Shown here: positions 44,767 to 53,133 of the stretch, one piece after another
Layout: every line of letters starts with the position of its first letter
How positions within the stretch are numbered: position 1 is the stretch's first letter
Assembly (NCBI GenBank): GCA_947258815.1
Contig: CAMYJW010000030.1
Coordinates: 558,001-622,000, forward strand
Origin: an uncultured Sphingomonadaceae bacterium
GTDB taxonomy: Bacteria; Pseudomonadota; Alphaproteobacteria; Sphingomonadales; Sphingomonadaceae
Length of the DNA stretch: 64,000 nt
Reading direction: 5' to 3'
Notes under the pieces: generated by a model
Told to the model about the DNA's origin: nothing
The model's database searches: none
The model's input: the letters and a program-made list of their open reading frames with translations, nothing else
Made by a program: the position numbers and the translations under genes

Positions 44767-45802
44767 GCCCAAGCCGATAAACACGGGCCGCCGTATCATG
44801 GAACAGCGCGGCGCGTTCGTCTTGGCCAAAGTCTTGCGACAGGCGCTTGAAGGCATTCCACAACGCGACATAGGAATACATCGCCTTGTCGACGGGAAAG
44901 TTGCTTTCGAACATGCAACGATCCGGCCCGAACAGATCGAGCGTACGATCGAACCATGGTCGCCAGGCCTCGGCCAGTTCGCGCGAATGGGGCGGCAGAT
45001 CGCGCTCATGCCATTTCGCGCCGGTAATAATCATGCCCAGCCCGCCCAGCTTCACGCAAACATTCGGGCAGGTCGCCAGCTCTGCCATATCCGCCGACCA
45101 CTGGCGAAACCGCTCCTCCTCGCAGCCTTCATAAGGCCCCACACCAAGCGGCGTTCCATAGTGGTCAAGGATGATCGCCAGATCGGGGAGCGCGCGGGCA
45201 GCCTCGGTCAGTTCGCCGATCTGCTGGTGATAGAGCATCGCATCGTATGACAGCCCGCGCCGGGCCAGCATAGCCATGCCAGTGCGGTAGGCCGGATCGG
45301 CCAGCATGTGGCGCGGCGCAGGGCGCAGCACAATGCCATCGGGAAAATTGGTATCGTGGCTGACACTGTGCCGGATGCCACGCAGCCTGCCGCCGGACTG
45401 GCGTTCATGCGCATCCAGAACCTCGGCCAGTTTCGCTTCGTCCAGAGTCAGGTCCGCAAACGCGACAATGCCTTCGCAAGCGCGCAGACCGCACACTTCT
45501 TCGCCAATCTGCGCCGCCATGGCCGAAACTTTTTCCGTCTCGCCCACGCATCGCAAATGTTCAGGGCCATCTTCGCGATAGCCATAGCCCGCCTGAACCA
45601 GCACGGTGGCTGCCACGTTGTGCCCGGCCGCAAGATCGCCAAGCAGCTCATTTTTGAGATAGGAATTGCCACCCTCAACCCACAGATGATGGTGCGCATC
45701 TATGATCGGCAGATCCGGTTCGATCACCGCTTCGGTGGCCTTTACAAGCCAGTCCGTATCGGGCGGCGGATAACGGTATGGACCGGTAACGTCCAGGCCC
45801 AT
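44756..45802 (-). CDS. Amidohydrolase-family metal hydrolase (amidohydrolase 2 / lactonase type)
   Basis: The 348-residue protein begins with LPIIDAHHHLWVEGG, the metal-binding HxH strand of the amidohydrolase superfamily, and has RGIRHSVSHD and LDHYGTPLGVG. It groups with the amidohydrolase 2 proteins that include lactonases such as 2-pyrone-4,6-dicarboxylate and fuconolactone hydrolases. Hydrolysis of a lactone or decarboxylation are both possible. AAAAGGTG precedes the ATG. It is 33 bases downstream of a TetR gene on the same strand. Confidence 0.88.
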   Translation of the reverse strand: MGLDVTGPYRYPPPDTDWLVKATEAVIEPDLPIIDAHHHLWVEGGNSYLKNELLGDLAAGHNVAATVLVQAGYGYREDGPEHLRCVGETEKVSAMAAQIGEEVCGLRACEGIVAFADLTLDEAKLAEVLDAHERQSGGRLRGIRHSVSHDTNFPDGIVLRPAPRHMLADPAYRTGMAMLARRGLSYDAMLYHQQIGELTEAARALPDLAIILDHYGTPLGVGPYEGCEEERFRQWSADMAELATCPNVCVKLGGLGMIITGAKWHERDLPPHSRELAEAWRPWFDRTLDLFGPDRCMFESNFPVDKAMYSYVALWNAFKRLSQDFGQDERAALFHDTAARVYRLGPQG

Positions 45803-45835
45803 GGCGGCACCTTTTTCCTGTAGTTTCGGGGTCGC

Positions 45836-46540
45836 TTACAGTTTCGGAGGATCGACAGGATCGAGCAGCGTCATCGCCCGCGTCACCATTTGTTCGACAG
45901 AGCGATTGAGATCGCGCGGCTGGCGAGTCAGCAGCCAGGTGATGATCCGCTGGTTGACTGCACCGACGAGGATCGCCGCCGTCTCGTAATAATCCTGCCC
46001 GGCAGGCCATTCGCCGCGCGCTTCACCGATCTTTATCGCCTCGATCACGATGCGCATGTAATCGTCAAACGCGTCTTTTAGATCCCCTTGGGACAGGGTC
46101 ACGCTCGGCCAGATTTCCAGATAGAGCGCGCGCGCCCAGTCCGGGTTGCGGCGCGCAAAATCAGCGGACATGAACAGGAAATGCCAGACATACTCGTACG
46201 CCGTCGATTTGGACGTCACGAGATCGCGATATTCCTCAAAAAAGCCGACGAGGTTCGCCATCGGCACGGCATCGGCAATATCTTCCTTACCCGTGTAATA
46301 CTCGTAAATCGTCGAAACCGGCATGCCGCTTTCCGCTGCAATATCGGAAATGCGGGCGGCTGCCAGTCCATCCCGGGCAAAGACCCGTGTCGCGGCGCGC
46401 AGAATCTCCTGCTCGCGCTTGCGGCTACGGTCCTGCTTGCGACTGCTGGTCGGCTTTCGCCGCGCAATCAGCTTGTCAAGATACTCGAGCCATTGCTCAT
46501 CCGACAAACCTTCAGCCTCAATATGATCACCAGCCGCCAT
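45836..46540 (-). CDS. TetR-family transcriptional regulator
   Basis: The 234-residue protein has a TetR DNA-binding domain (about residues 36-85: REQEILRAATRVFARDG, then MPVSTIYEYYTGKEDI) after a charged Arg/Lys-rich stretch. The C-terminal helical domain would bind a ligand. A GTG at 46576 is a 12-residue longer alternative start; the ATG at 46540 was preferred but ribosome-site evidence is weak for both. It is divergent from the NTF2-like/acyl-CoA synthetase genes across about 200 bases and may control them. Confidence 0.85.
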   Translation of the reverse strand: MAAGDHIEAEGLSDEQWLEYLDKLIARRKPTSSRKQDRSRKREQEILRAATRVFARDGLAAARISDIAAESGMPVSTIYEYYTGKEDIADAVPMANLVGFFEEYRDLVTSKSTAYEYVWHFLFMSADFARRNPDWARALYLEIWPSVTLSQGDLKDAFDDYMRIVIEAIKIGEARGEWPAGQDYYETAAILVGAVNQRIITWLLTRQPRDLNRSVEQMVTRAMTLLDPVDPPKL

Positions 46541-46740
46541 TGACTTACCATCGATTCCTTCAACGTGATCGTCCACTTACGAGGACAAGGCGGTGAAATG
46601 CAAGAATGGGCCTGTTCACTTCCGACACTTTTGCGACATTTTTGCAGCCCCGGCCATCAGGCCAATGGCAAGTAAAACTTGACATTTTATCGGCTTCAAG
46701 ATTGAGCATGGACTAATGTTATAAGGGAGTGCCCCCGCCG

Positions 46741-47316
46741 ATGGCCGGGCAGGAGAGAGCAAGCCGGCGCGAAAAACCCGTTCTTCCGGGGTGGGCCCAT
46801 CGCTGCGGTGAAATCGCACTGGGCGGCGGCGCTTCGTCGGCAGACCCCGCGCCATCGCAACGCGCGATAGAGCGGGTCACGCGCTATTGCTGGGCCTATG
46901 ATGAGCGGCGCGCCGATATTCTGGCGGACTGTTTCAGCGAAGATGCGGTTTGGGTTGGCACCGTTCTGGGCGAAATTGCCATTGGGCCATATCAGTCACG
47001 CCAGGCCATTGTTGACTGGCTGACGCAATTCTGGCCGCACCAGCACGATCAGAGACGGCACATGGTGCTCAATCATCTTGTCGAACGGATCAGCCCAAAC
47101 GAGGCAGAAACGTTAAGCTATCTGCTGCTGACCTCAAGCGATGGTGCGTCTGTCAAAATCGAATGCACCGGATTTTACCGATGCGAACTGCGCATGGCAG
47201 GCGATGACTGGCAGATCACATCAATGAGTGCCGGTTTCGATGCGCCTTTCTGGCCGGGCGCTCTTGAGGAATTAAGCGAACATGGCCGCAAGCGGCACGG
47301 CATTCTAGACGACTGA
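46741..47316 (+). CDS. SnoaL/NTF2-like protein
   Basis: The 191-residue protein has an NTF2-like alpha+beta cone core (RYCWAYDERRADILADCFSEDAVW, then ECTGFYRCELRMAGDDWQITSM). Such proteins include dehydratases, isomerases, cyclases and binding proteins; the conserved WAYDxRRxDxLxxCFxxDA pattern is the widespread SnoaL-like 4 type. It lies three bases upstream of an acyl-CoA synthetase gene. The ATG at 46741 follows AAGGGAG; a GTG at 46729 is an alternative. No specific substrate can be assigned. Confidence 0.8.
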   Translation: MAGQERASRREKPVLPGWAHRCGEIALGGGASSADPAPSQRAIERVTRYCWAYDERRADILADCFSEDAVWVGTVLGEIAIGPYQSRQAIVDWLTQFWPHQHDQRRHMVLNHLVERISPNEAETLSYLLLTSSDGASVKIECTGFYRCELRMAGDDWQITSMSAGFDAPFWPGALEELSEHGRKRHGILDD

Positions 47317-47319
47317 GCT

Positions 47320-48969
47320 TTGACACAGAAAACCACACCCCCTCCCCTCACCGACTCATACTGGGCGGCAACAAGCGATGCCGCCCTGTTCGATCTGACA
47401 TGTGCCGATGTGCTGCGCGCCGCCGTGCGCCGCGCGCCCGACAAGATCGGCCTGATCGATCCGGGGGAGCCGGGCGACGAAACCGCGCGCTGGACATTTG
47501 CCGGGATAGAAAACGAAGCAAGCCGGGTAGCCGCCTTACTGCAAGCCCATCTGGAACCGGGAAGCCACATCGCGATTTTCGCGGCCAATTGCCCTGAATG
47601 GATTTTCGTGCAGTTTGGCGTAGCTCTGGCGGGGATGGTTCTGGTCACCGTCAATCCCGCCAGCAACGCCGCCGAACTGGCCTATATCCTCAGCCAGTCG
47701 CGGTCCGCCGCCGTATTCCATCAGGCGCACTATCGCGGGGCCGATATGGGTGCGCTGCTGGATAAGGCGGCTTCGCTTGAACCGATGGATATCGCACTGC
47801 GGATCAACCTCGACGATCCTGAAAGCTGGATTGCGATGGACGCTGCACGGACCGTCGATTCCGCCGCTTCGCCGGCCAGCAACCACCCGCACGATCCGGC
47901 CATGATCCAGTACACGTCGGGAACCACCGGAAAACCAAAAGGTGTGCTGCTTTCGCACCATCAGATCACCAACACATCGCGGATCATGGCGCTGGTGAAG
48001 GAACTGGACGAAAGCACGGTCAAGCTCTCGGTCGCGCCGCTGTTTCACACCGGCGGCTGTGTCGGCGGCGTGCTGGGTGCCATGCAGATCGGCGCAAGCC
48101 TGATCCTGATGCGCAGCTTCGATGCAGAGCGCATTCTCGATCTTATCGAAACCGAACGCGCAACATACACCTTCGTGGTGCCCACGATGCTGATCGCCAT
48201 GCTGGAAGCACAGCGCCACAATCCGCGCGACCTTTCTTCGCTGACAATGATTTTTTCAGGCGGCTCGACCGTGCCGGTGGATGTTGTGCGCCGCGCAGAG
48301 CATGAGTTCGGCGTGCGGCTGATAATCGGCTATGGACTGACCGAAAGTTCGCCCGCGATCACGCATACCCGCCCCGGAGACGATCCGCGCGATATCAGCG
48401 AAACGATCGGACGGGCGATCCCGCTGGTCGATGTCAGGATTGTCGATCCAGAAAGCGGGGAAACCGTGCCGGTGGGCACGCCGGGAGAACTGTGCTGCCG
48501 CGGTTTCAACGTGATGATGGGCTATTACGAAATGCCCGAAGCGACCGCTGAAACGATCGACGCCGATGGCTGGCTGCACACCGGCGATCTGTGCACCATG
48601 GACGAGCGGGGATATTGCAGGATCACGGGCCGGATCAAGGACATGATCATTCGCGGCGGCGAGAATATCTATCCGCGCGAGATAGAAGAAGTGCTGGTCT
48701 GCCATCCCGATGTCGCGTCCGTCGCCGTGTTTGCGATTGCCGACGATTACTGGGGCGAACAGGTGGGCTGCGCCTTCGTGCCCGTAGCGGGGGCAAAGCC
48801 ACCCAGCGAAACGCTGCGCGACCATTGCAGCCAAAGCCTGGCGCGCCACAAGATACCGAAGTTCTGGTTCGCGCTGGACGAACTGCCGCTCACCCCATCA
48901 GGCAAGATCCAGAAATTCCGGCTGAGCGAAGACGCGGCAAGCGGCGCGCTGGCGGCATTCGCGTTATGA
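47320..48969 (+). CDS. AMP-forming acyl-CoA synthetase
   Basis: The 549-residue enzyme has the P-loop [16 protein letters not shown] (about residue 204), the A5 motif GYGLTESSP, the [21 protein letters not shown] hinge and the catalytic lysine in [14 protein letters not shown] start at 47320 is inferred because conserved sequence (LTDSYW) begins right after it and no ATG lies nearby. It is coupled to the NTF2-like gene. It probably activates the ring-opened acid to CoA thioester; the substrate range cannot be inferred. Confidence 0.9.
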   Translation: MTQKTTPPPLTDSYWAATSDAALFDLTCADVLRAAVRRAPDKIGLIDPGEPGDETARWTFAGIENEASRVAALLQAHLEPGSHIAIFAANCPEWIFVQFGVALAGMVLVTVNPASNAAELAYILSQSRSAAVFHQAHYRGADMGALLDKAASLEPMDIALRINLDDPESWIAMDAARTVDSAASPASNHPHDPAMIQYTSGTTGKPKGVLLSHHQITNTSRIMALVKELDESTVKLSVAPLFHTGGCVGGVLGAMQIGASLILMRSFDAERILDLIETERATYTFVVPTMLIAMLEAQRHNPRDLSSLTMIFSGGSTVPVDVVRRAEHEFGVRLIIGYGLTESSPAITHTRPGDDPRDISETIGRAIPLVDVRIVDPESGETVPVGTPGELCCRGFNVMMGYYEMPEATAETIDADGWLHTGDLCTMDERGYCRITGRIKDMIIRGGENIYPREIEEVLVCHPDVASVAVFAIADDYWGEQVGCAFVPVAGAKPPSETLRDHCSQSLARHKIPKFWFALDELPLTPSGKIQKFRLSEDAASGALAAFAL

Positions 48970-48984
48970 GTGTGCGCCTGCCCC

Positions 48985-49374
48985 TCAATCCGAAAACTGC
49001 GCGGTATCCATATAGTCGCGCCAGGCCTTCACTTTGCCATCCTCGTCCAGTTCGAAGATGCCCATGATCGCCAGTGGCACCAGACATTCGCCGTCCGCCG
49101 ACATCAGATTGTCGGTCCGTTCGGTCAGCACGATATTGCCGGTCGCGGCGATATGATGCGTGACGATCTCGATCCCGGCCATCGGCAACTGTTTGCGAAA
49201 ATCGCGCAGAAACTGCTTGGCCTCTTCCGGCCCCGTGGTTTGCGCAATGCCGACATTTTCCCACACCGTATCCGCCCGAAACCAGCGATCGAGCGCATCA
49301 TCGATCGCCTCCACGCCCGGCGCCCATTCGGCCAGAAATTCAAGGACTTTTTCAGCCGGATCGAAATTCGCCAT
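48985..49374 (-). CDS. Limonene-1,2-epoxide hydrolase-like protein (LimA type)
   Basis: The 129-residue protein has the LEH fold and motifs: TERTD with Arg86 and Asp88, and AWRDYMD with Asp120, matching the catalytic Arg99, Asp101, Asp132 of the Rhodococcus enzyme. Asn40 matches Asn55, but the Tyr53 position is Trp38. LEH opens an epoxide to a trans-diol by direct water attack. It lies close to a LimB-like monooxygenase gene, which supports an epoxide step. ATG 49374 has GGGGGG nine bases upstream; ATG 49380 is an alternative. It is transcribed opposite to its neighbours. Confidence 0.85.
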   Translation of the reverse strand: MANFDPAEKVLEFLAEWAPGVEAIDDALDRWFRADTVWENVGIAQTTGPEEAKQFLRDFRKQLPMAGIEIVTHHIAATGNIVLTERTDNLMSADGECLVPLAIMGIFELDEDGKVKAWRDYMDTAQFSD

Positions 49375-49449
49375 ATGCATCCACCCCCCAGATCACTGAT
49401 TGTTCCGGCATCACCGATGAGCCGGTTGCCAATTGGTCAGCCGTGCCGC

Positions 49450-49465
49450 AAGATCAGCTGATCTT
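49450..49465. promoter_or_regulatory. 16-bp perfect palindrome, candidate operator
   Basis: AAGATCAGCTGATCTT lies in the divergent spacer between the epoxide-hydrolase-like gene (minus) and the CoA-transferase gene (plus). Its half-site AAGATCAG recurs at 52056-52063 before the paralogue C gene. The position suits a shared repressor or activator. Confidence 0.5.
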
Positions 49466-49522
49466 TATACGCACAAGGCAGGATGCCCGTTCCACACTAA
49501 TAAGAAAAGCCGAAAAATCCTC

Positions 49523-50725
49523 ATGAATGAAACCGCCGCAGAATTTCCGATGCAAGGCTTACGGGTCATCGACCTCAGCCAGATCTACAATGGCCCTTAT
49601 GCCACATACCTGCTGGCGCTTGCCGGAGCTGAAGTCATCAAGGTTGAACCGCCTTCGGGCGAGCCATTGCGCAAACGCGCGGTGGTGGGCGGCGCGGGCC
49701 TGCCATTTGCCATGCTCAACGGCGAAAAACGCGCGATCACGCTCGATCTCAAATCCGAGGAAGGCAAACAGGCTTTGAAAGAGCTTGTCGCCGACGCCGA
49801 TATCCTGGTCGAAAACTTCGCGCCCGGAACGATGGACCGGCTTGGCGTGGGCGCAGAGGTGTTGCAGGCGATCAACCCCCGGCTGATCTATGCGGCCAGT
49901 TCCGGCTATGGCGGCGATGGGCCTTATGCCAAATATCCGGCGATGGACCTGACGATGCAGGCGATGTCCGGTGCGATGCATGTCACCGGCTTTCCCGACA
50001 GACCGCCCGTTAAGTGCGGGCCTGCGATTGCCGATTTCTTTGCGGGGATTCACCTTTACGGCGGCATTGCCACCGCGCTTTATGAACGCGAACGCACCGG
50101 CATCGCCCGGCGTGTGGACGTTTCGATGCAGGACGCCACATATGCCTCGCTCAGTTCCAATCTCGGGCTGGCCTGGGAAAAAGGCGGAGAGCCTGAATTT
50201 GCGCGCACCGCCAATCGCCATGGCGGCCTCGCCGAATGCCCTTACAATGTTTACCCGACCTCCGATGGCCACATCGCCATGATCTGCGCGCGCGATGAAC
50301 ACTGGGGCTGGCTGGCCACGCTGATGGGCAAACCGGAACTGGGTGACGATCCGCGCTATGCCTCGCTCAAGGAACGGGTTGCGCGCATGGATGAAGTGGA
50401 CGGGATCGTCGGCGAATGGACATCGACACTGACAACCGACGATGTTTTCGACAAGCTGATGGGCGCGCGGATTGCCTGCGCGCCGGTGCGCACGTTGCAA
50501 GAGGTGATGGAAGACGAAAACATGTTCGCCCGCGGATCGCTGCTGCATGTCGATCATCCCAAATATGGCAAGATCGTCGTTCAGCAATCGCCGCTGCGGC
50601 TGGCAGGCGCGGCGCTGAAAACCCCTGAACCAAGCGAGGAACTGGGCGATTCAACGCACGATATCCTGACCCGGCTGACATCGCTGTCTGAAGATCAGTT
50701 CGCCAAGGCATCAGGCAAGAGCTGA
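49523..50725 (+). CDS. CaiB/BaiF-family (type III) CoA transferase
   Basis: The 400-residue protein has the family start GLRVIDLSQIYNGPYATYLLALAGAEVIKVE, GEKRAITLDLKSEEGK, DILVENFAPG and SSGYGGDGP. The expected catalytic Asp is in AMDLTMQAMSG. These enzymes move CoA from one acyl-CoA to another acid and some act as acyl-CoA racemases. An ATG at 49523 begins the conserved region; a 30-residue longer frame crosses the candidate operator and was rejected. It heads the plus-strand run that includes the LimB-like, BVMO and dehydrogenase genes. Confidence 0.93.
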   Translation: MNETAAEFPMQGLRVIDLSQIYNGPYATYLLALAGAEVIKVEPPSGEPLRKRAVVGGAGLPFAMLNGEKRAITLDLKSEEGKQALKELVADADILVENFAPGTMDRLGVGAEVLQAINPRLIYAASSGYGGDGPYAKYPAMDLTMQAMSGAMHVTGFPDRPPVKCGPAIADFFAGIHLYGGIATALYERERTGIARRVDVSMQDATYASLSSNLGLAWEKGGEPEFARTANRHGGLAECPYNVYPTSDGHIAMICARDEHWGWLATLMGKPELGDDPRYASLKERVARMDEVDGIVGEWTSTLTTDDVFDKLMGARIACAPVRTLQEVMEDENMFARGSLLHVDHPKYGKIVVQQSPLRLAGAALKTPEPSEELGDSTHDILTRLTSLSEDQFAKASGKS

Positions 50726-50838
50726 TCGGCGCTATCCGGCCCTGACAAGGATTGACCCAAATCAACGATACCTGCCATGAGACCCGCATAACCCAAAAAT
50801 GATTCGGCTTTAAATCGAACATCCGAGAGGACCTGACT

Positions 50839-52038
50839 ATGGCGCGTAAACGCATGAAATTCGGCGCATTCATTGCACCGCATTTTCCTTCGAACGAACA
50901 CCCCAGTCTGGCCATGGATCACGATATGGATCGCGTGGTCTGGATGGAAAAGATGGGCTTTGACGAAGCCTGGATCGGCGAACACCATTCCAGCGGCTGG
51001 GAAATCAATGGCAGCCCGGAACTGTTCGCAGCCGCCGTTTCCCAGCGCACCAGCCGCATCAAACTGGGCATGGGCGTGGTATCGCTGCCCTATCACAATC
51101 CGTTCATGGTGGCAGATCGCATCCGCCAGCTTGATCATATCACCAAGGGCCGCACCATATTGGGAATGGGGCCCGGATCGCTGCCCTCCGATGCCTATAT
51201 GATCGGCGTTCCGACCTCAGAAGCGCGTGACAGGATGGAAGAAGCGATCGAGCCGATTGTCCAGCTGCTGAACGGAGAAGTCGTTTCCAAGCAGACCAGC
51301 TGGTTCAATCTGCAGGAAGCCATGCTTCAGCTGGAGCCATACAACGAGGAAGGCGTGGAAATTACCGCGGCCAGCCAGGTCTCTCCAACCGGCGCAATTG
51401 CAGCGGGCAAATATGGCCTTTCGATGCTGTCTATCGGTGCAACATCGGCTGGCGGCTTCAATGCGCTTGCCAAGAACTGGGAGATTGCCGAAGAAACCGC
51501 CAGCGAACACGGCAACACCATGAACCGCGATAACTGGCGGCTGGTTGGCCCGGTGCACATCGCCGAAACCCGTGAAAAAGCGCGTGAAAACGTGCGTTAC
51601 GGCCTTGAAAAGTGGCTCAATTACATGACCACCGTGGCGGCCCTGCCGCTGGCCCCGCCCGCCGGAACGGACCCGATCGATTACATGATCGAAACGGGAT
51701 TTGGCGTTATCGGCACGCCTGACGATTTCGTCGCCCAGATGGAACGGCTTCACGAACAGTCCGGCGGGTTCGGCACCTTCCTCAATCTCGATAACCACTG
51801 GGCGGACTGGGCCGAAACCAAAAGATCTTATGAACTGATCGGACGTTTTGCGATTCCAAAGATCAACAAGCTGAATGATCTGCGCCACCGTTCCGAAGAA
51901 TTTCTGCGCGAAAACCATCCCAAGTTTCGCGGCGAGCTTGATTCGGCCGTGCGTGCAAAGCTTGAGCAGTACGCGAAAGAGAAAGGCAACGATCAGCTTT
52001 CGCCCGATGTCGTCAAATTCTTCGATGCGAAGACTTGA
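50839..52038 (+). CDS. LimB-like flavin-dependent monooxygenase (luciferase-like)
   Basis: The 399-residue protein resembles limonene 1,2-monooxygenase LimB. It has FGAFIAPHFP, then GFDEAWIGEHHSSGWEI, LGMGVVSLPYHNPFMVADRIRQLDHITKGR and GPGSLPSDAYMIGV, all recalled as features of the LimB group. The enzyme would use FMNH2 and O2 to epoxidise a ring alkene. It follows the CoA transferase gene by 113 bases; GAGAGG lies eight bases before the ATG. The epoxide-hydrolase-like gene nearby supports an epoxide product. The actual terpene is unknown, since LimB-type proteins are broadly distributed. Confidence 0.88.
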   Translation: MARKRMKFGAFIAPHFPSNEHPSLAMDHDMDRVVWMEKMGFDEAWIGEHHSSGWEINGSPELFAAAVSQRTSRIKLGMGVVSLPYHNPFMVADRIRQLDHITKGRTILGMGPGSLPSDAYMIGVPTSEARDRMEEAIEPIVQLLNGEVVSKQTSWFNLQEAMLQLEPYNEEGVEITAASQVSPTGAIAAGKYGLSMLSIGATSAGGFNALAKNWEIAEETASEHGNTMNRDNWRLVGPVHIAETREKARENVRYGLEKWLNYMTTVAALPLAPPAGTDPIDYMIETGFGVIGTPDDFVAQMERLHEQSGGFGTFLNLDNHWADWAETKRSYELIGRFAIPKINKLNDLRHRSEEFLRENHPKFRGELDSAVRAKLEQYAKEKGNDQLSPDVVKFFDAKT

Positions 52039-52106
52039 CGCGGACGACTGACCATAAGATCAGTTTTTTATAAGCCAAAGAGCAAAAAAATCGGGAGTGA
52101 AACGAG

Positions 52107-53066
52107 ATGATCAGGCCAGAGGATGTCAGCTATCACACGCCGCAGGACGTGGAATATGACTGGGCGGAAACCAACTATTTTTCGTTTATCGTCCCCGAAG
52201 CCAATCTGACCGGGTGGGTCTATACGATTGCCCGCCCCGGCATCGGCGCGATGGTCTGCGATATCGAAGTAATGGACCGGATTGGCAGAATCACGCTGGA
52301 AACCAAATACTTCGATTTCCAGCAGCACATGCCCATGCCCGAAAAGCTGGAAGACTATTCACTGCCCAACGGGCTTTCGCTTAAAACCCAGAACGAACCG
52401 CGCGATTACCTGATCGATTATCAGGGCACGGACGACACTTTCTTCAAACTGAAAGTTGCCGGGATCATGGAGCCGTTCGATATCCACGATCCGGCGATGG
52501 ACCCGCTGGCCTCCGAAGACCCGAACAAGAGCGGTTTCGGCTCTGCTTATGCCAACCATTTCGATATGACCTGCCACGTCACCGGAAATATCCGTGTGCG
52601 CGGAGAAGATCACGCCGTCGATTGCGTGACAACGATGGATCACAGCTGGGGCCCGCGCAACGAACGCGGGATGAACCCGATGGGCTGGATCAACGGCAAC
52701 TTCGGCACCGATCTCGCATTCTCGACGATCTGGTCGTTCGATCAGTTCAAGAAAGGCTGGGACCAGTTTACGCTGGCGCATGGCTATGTGCTGGTCGATG
52801 GCGAAGTGCGCGGGCTGACCGGCGGCAAAATCCGCGCGATCCGGCAAGGTCCGTTCCCGATGGGATATGAAGCGGTGCTGACCGATGCACAGGGGCGCGA
52901 CTATCGCTTTACCGGCACAACCGTCAACCAGACACCGTGGGCCTGTTACAGCAACATCATGGCGATCAACTCCACCGTCCGCTGGTTCAACGATGCCCGC
53001 GAAGGCTATGGCCTCGCGCAGGAAAACTGGCCGCTGGACCGGCTGAGCGGAAAAGGCCTCGCCTGA
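52107..53066 (+). CDS. Uncharacterised lipocalin/CrtC-like protein, paralogue C
   Basis: The 319-residue protein contains MDHSWGPR at residues 177-184 (Trp181), which aligns with the Trp179 and Trp178 motifs of paralogues B and A. It shares the EPFDIHDPAMDPLASE region with B. No signal peptide or transmembrane helix is seen. It is not beside a kinase gene here but follows the LimB-like gene by 68 bases. Function is unknown; binding, hydration or isomerisation of a hydrophobic intermediate is possible. The preceding spacer holds an AAGATCAG half-site and an AT-rich run. Confidence 0.75.
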   Translation: MIRPEDVSYHTPQDVEYDWAETNYFSFIVPEANLTGWVYTIARPGIGAMVCDIEVMDRIGRITLETKYFDFQQHMPMPEKLEDYSLPNGLSLKTQNEPRDYLIDYQGTDDTFFKLKVAGIMEPFDIHDPAMDPLASEDPNKSGFGSAYANHFDMTCHVTGNIRVRGEDHAVDCVTTMDHSWGPRNERGMNPMGWINGNFGTDLAFSTIWSFDQFKKGWDQFTLAHGYVLVDGEVRGLTGGKIRAIRQGPFPMGYEAVLTDAQGRDYRFTGTTVNQTPWACYSNIMAINSTVRWFNDAREGYGLAQENWPLDRLSGKGLA

Positions 53067-53133
53067 CGGTCTTGCACGCGCCCATCTCCCCCTCACTCCT
53101 TCAGCGGCTCAATCCGGCAAGGAAACGATCATT

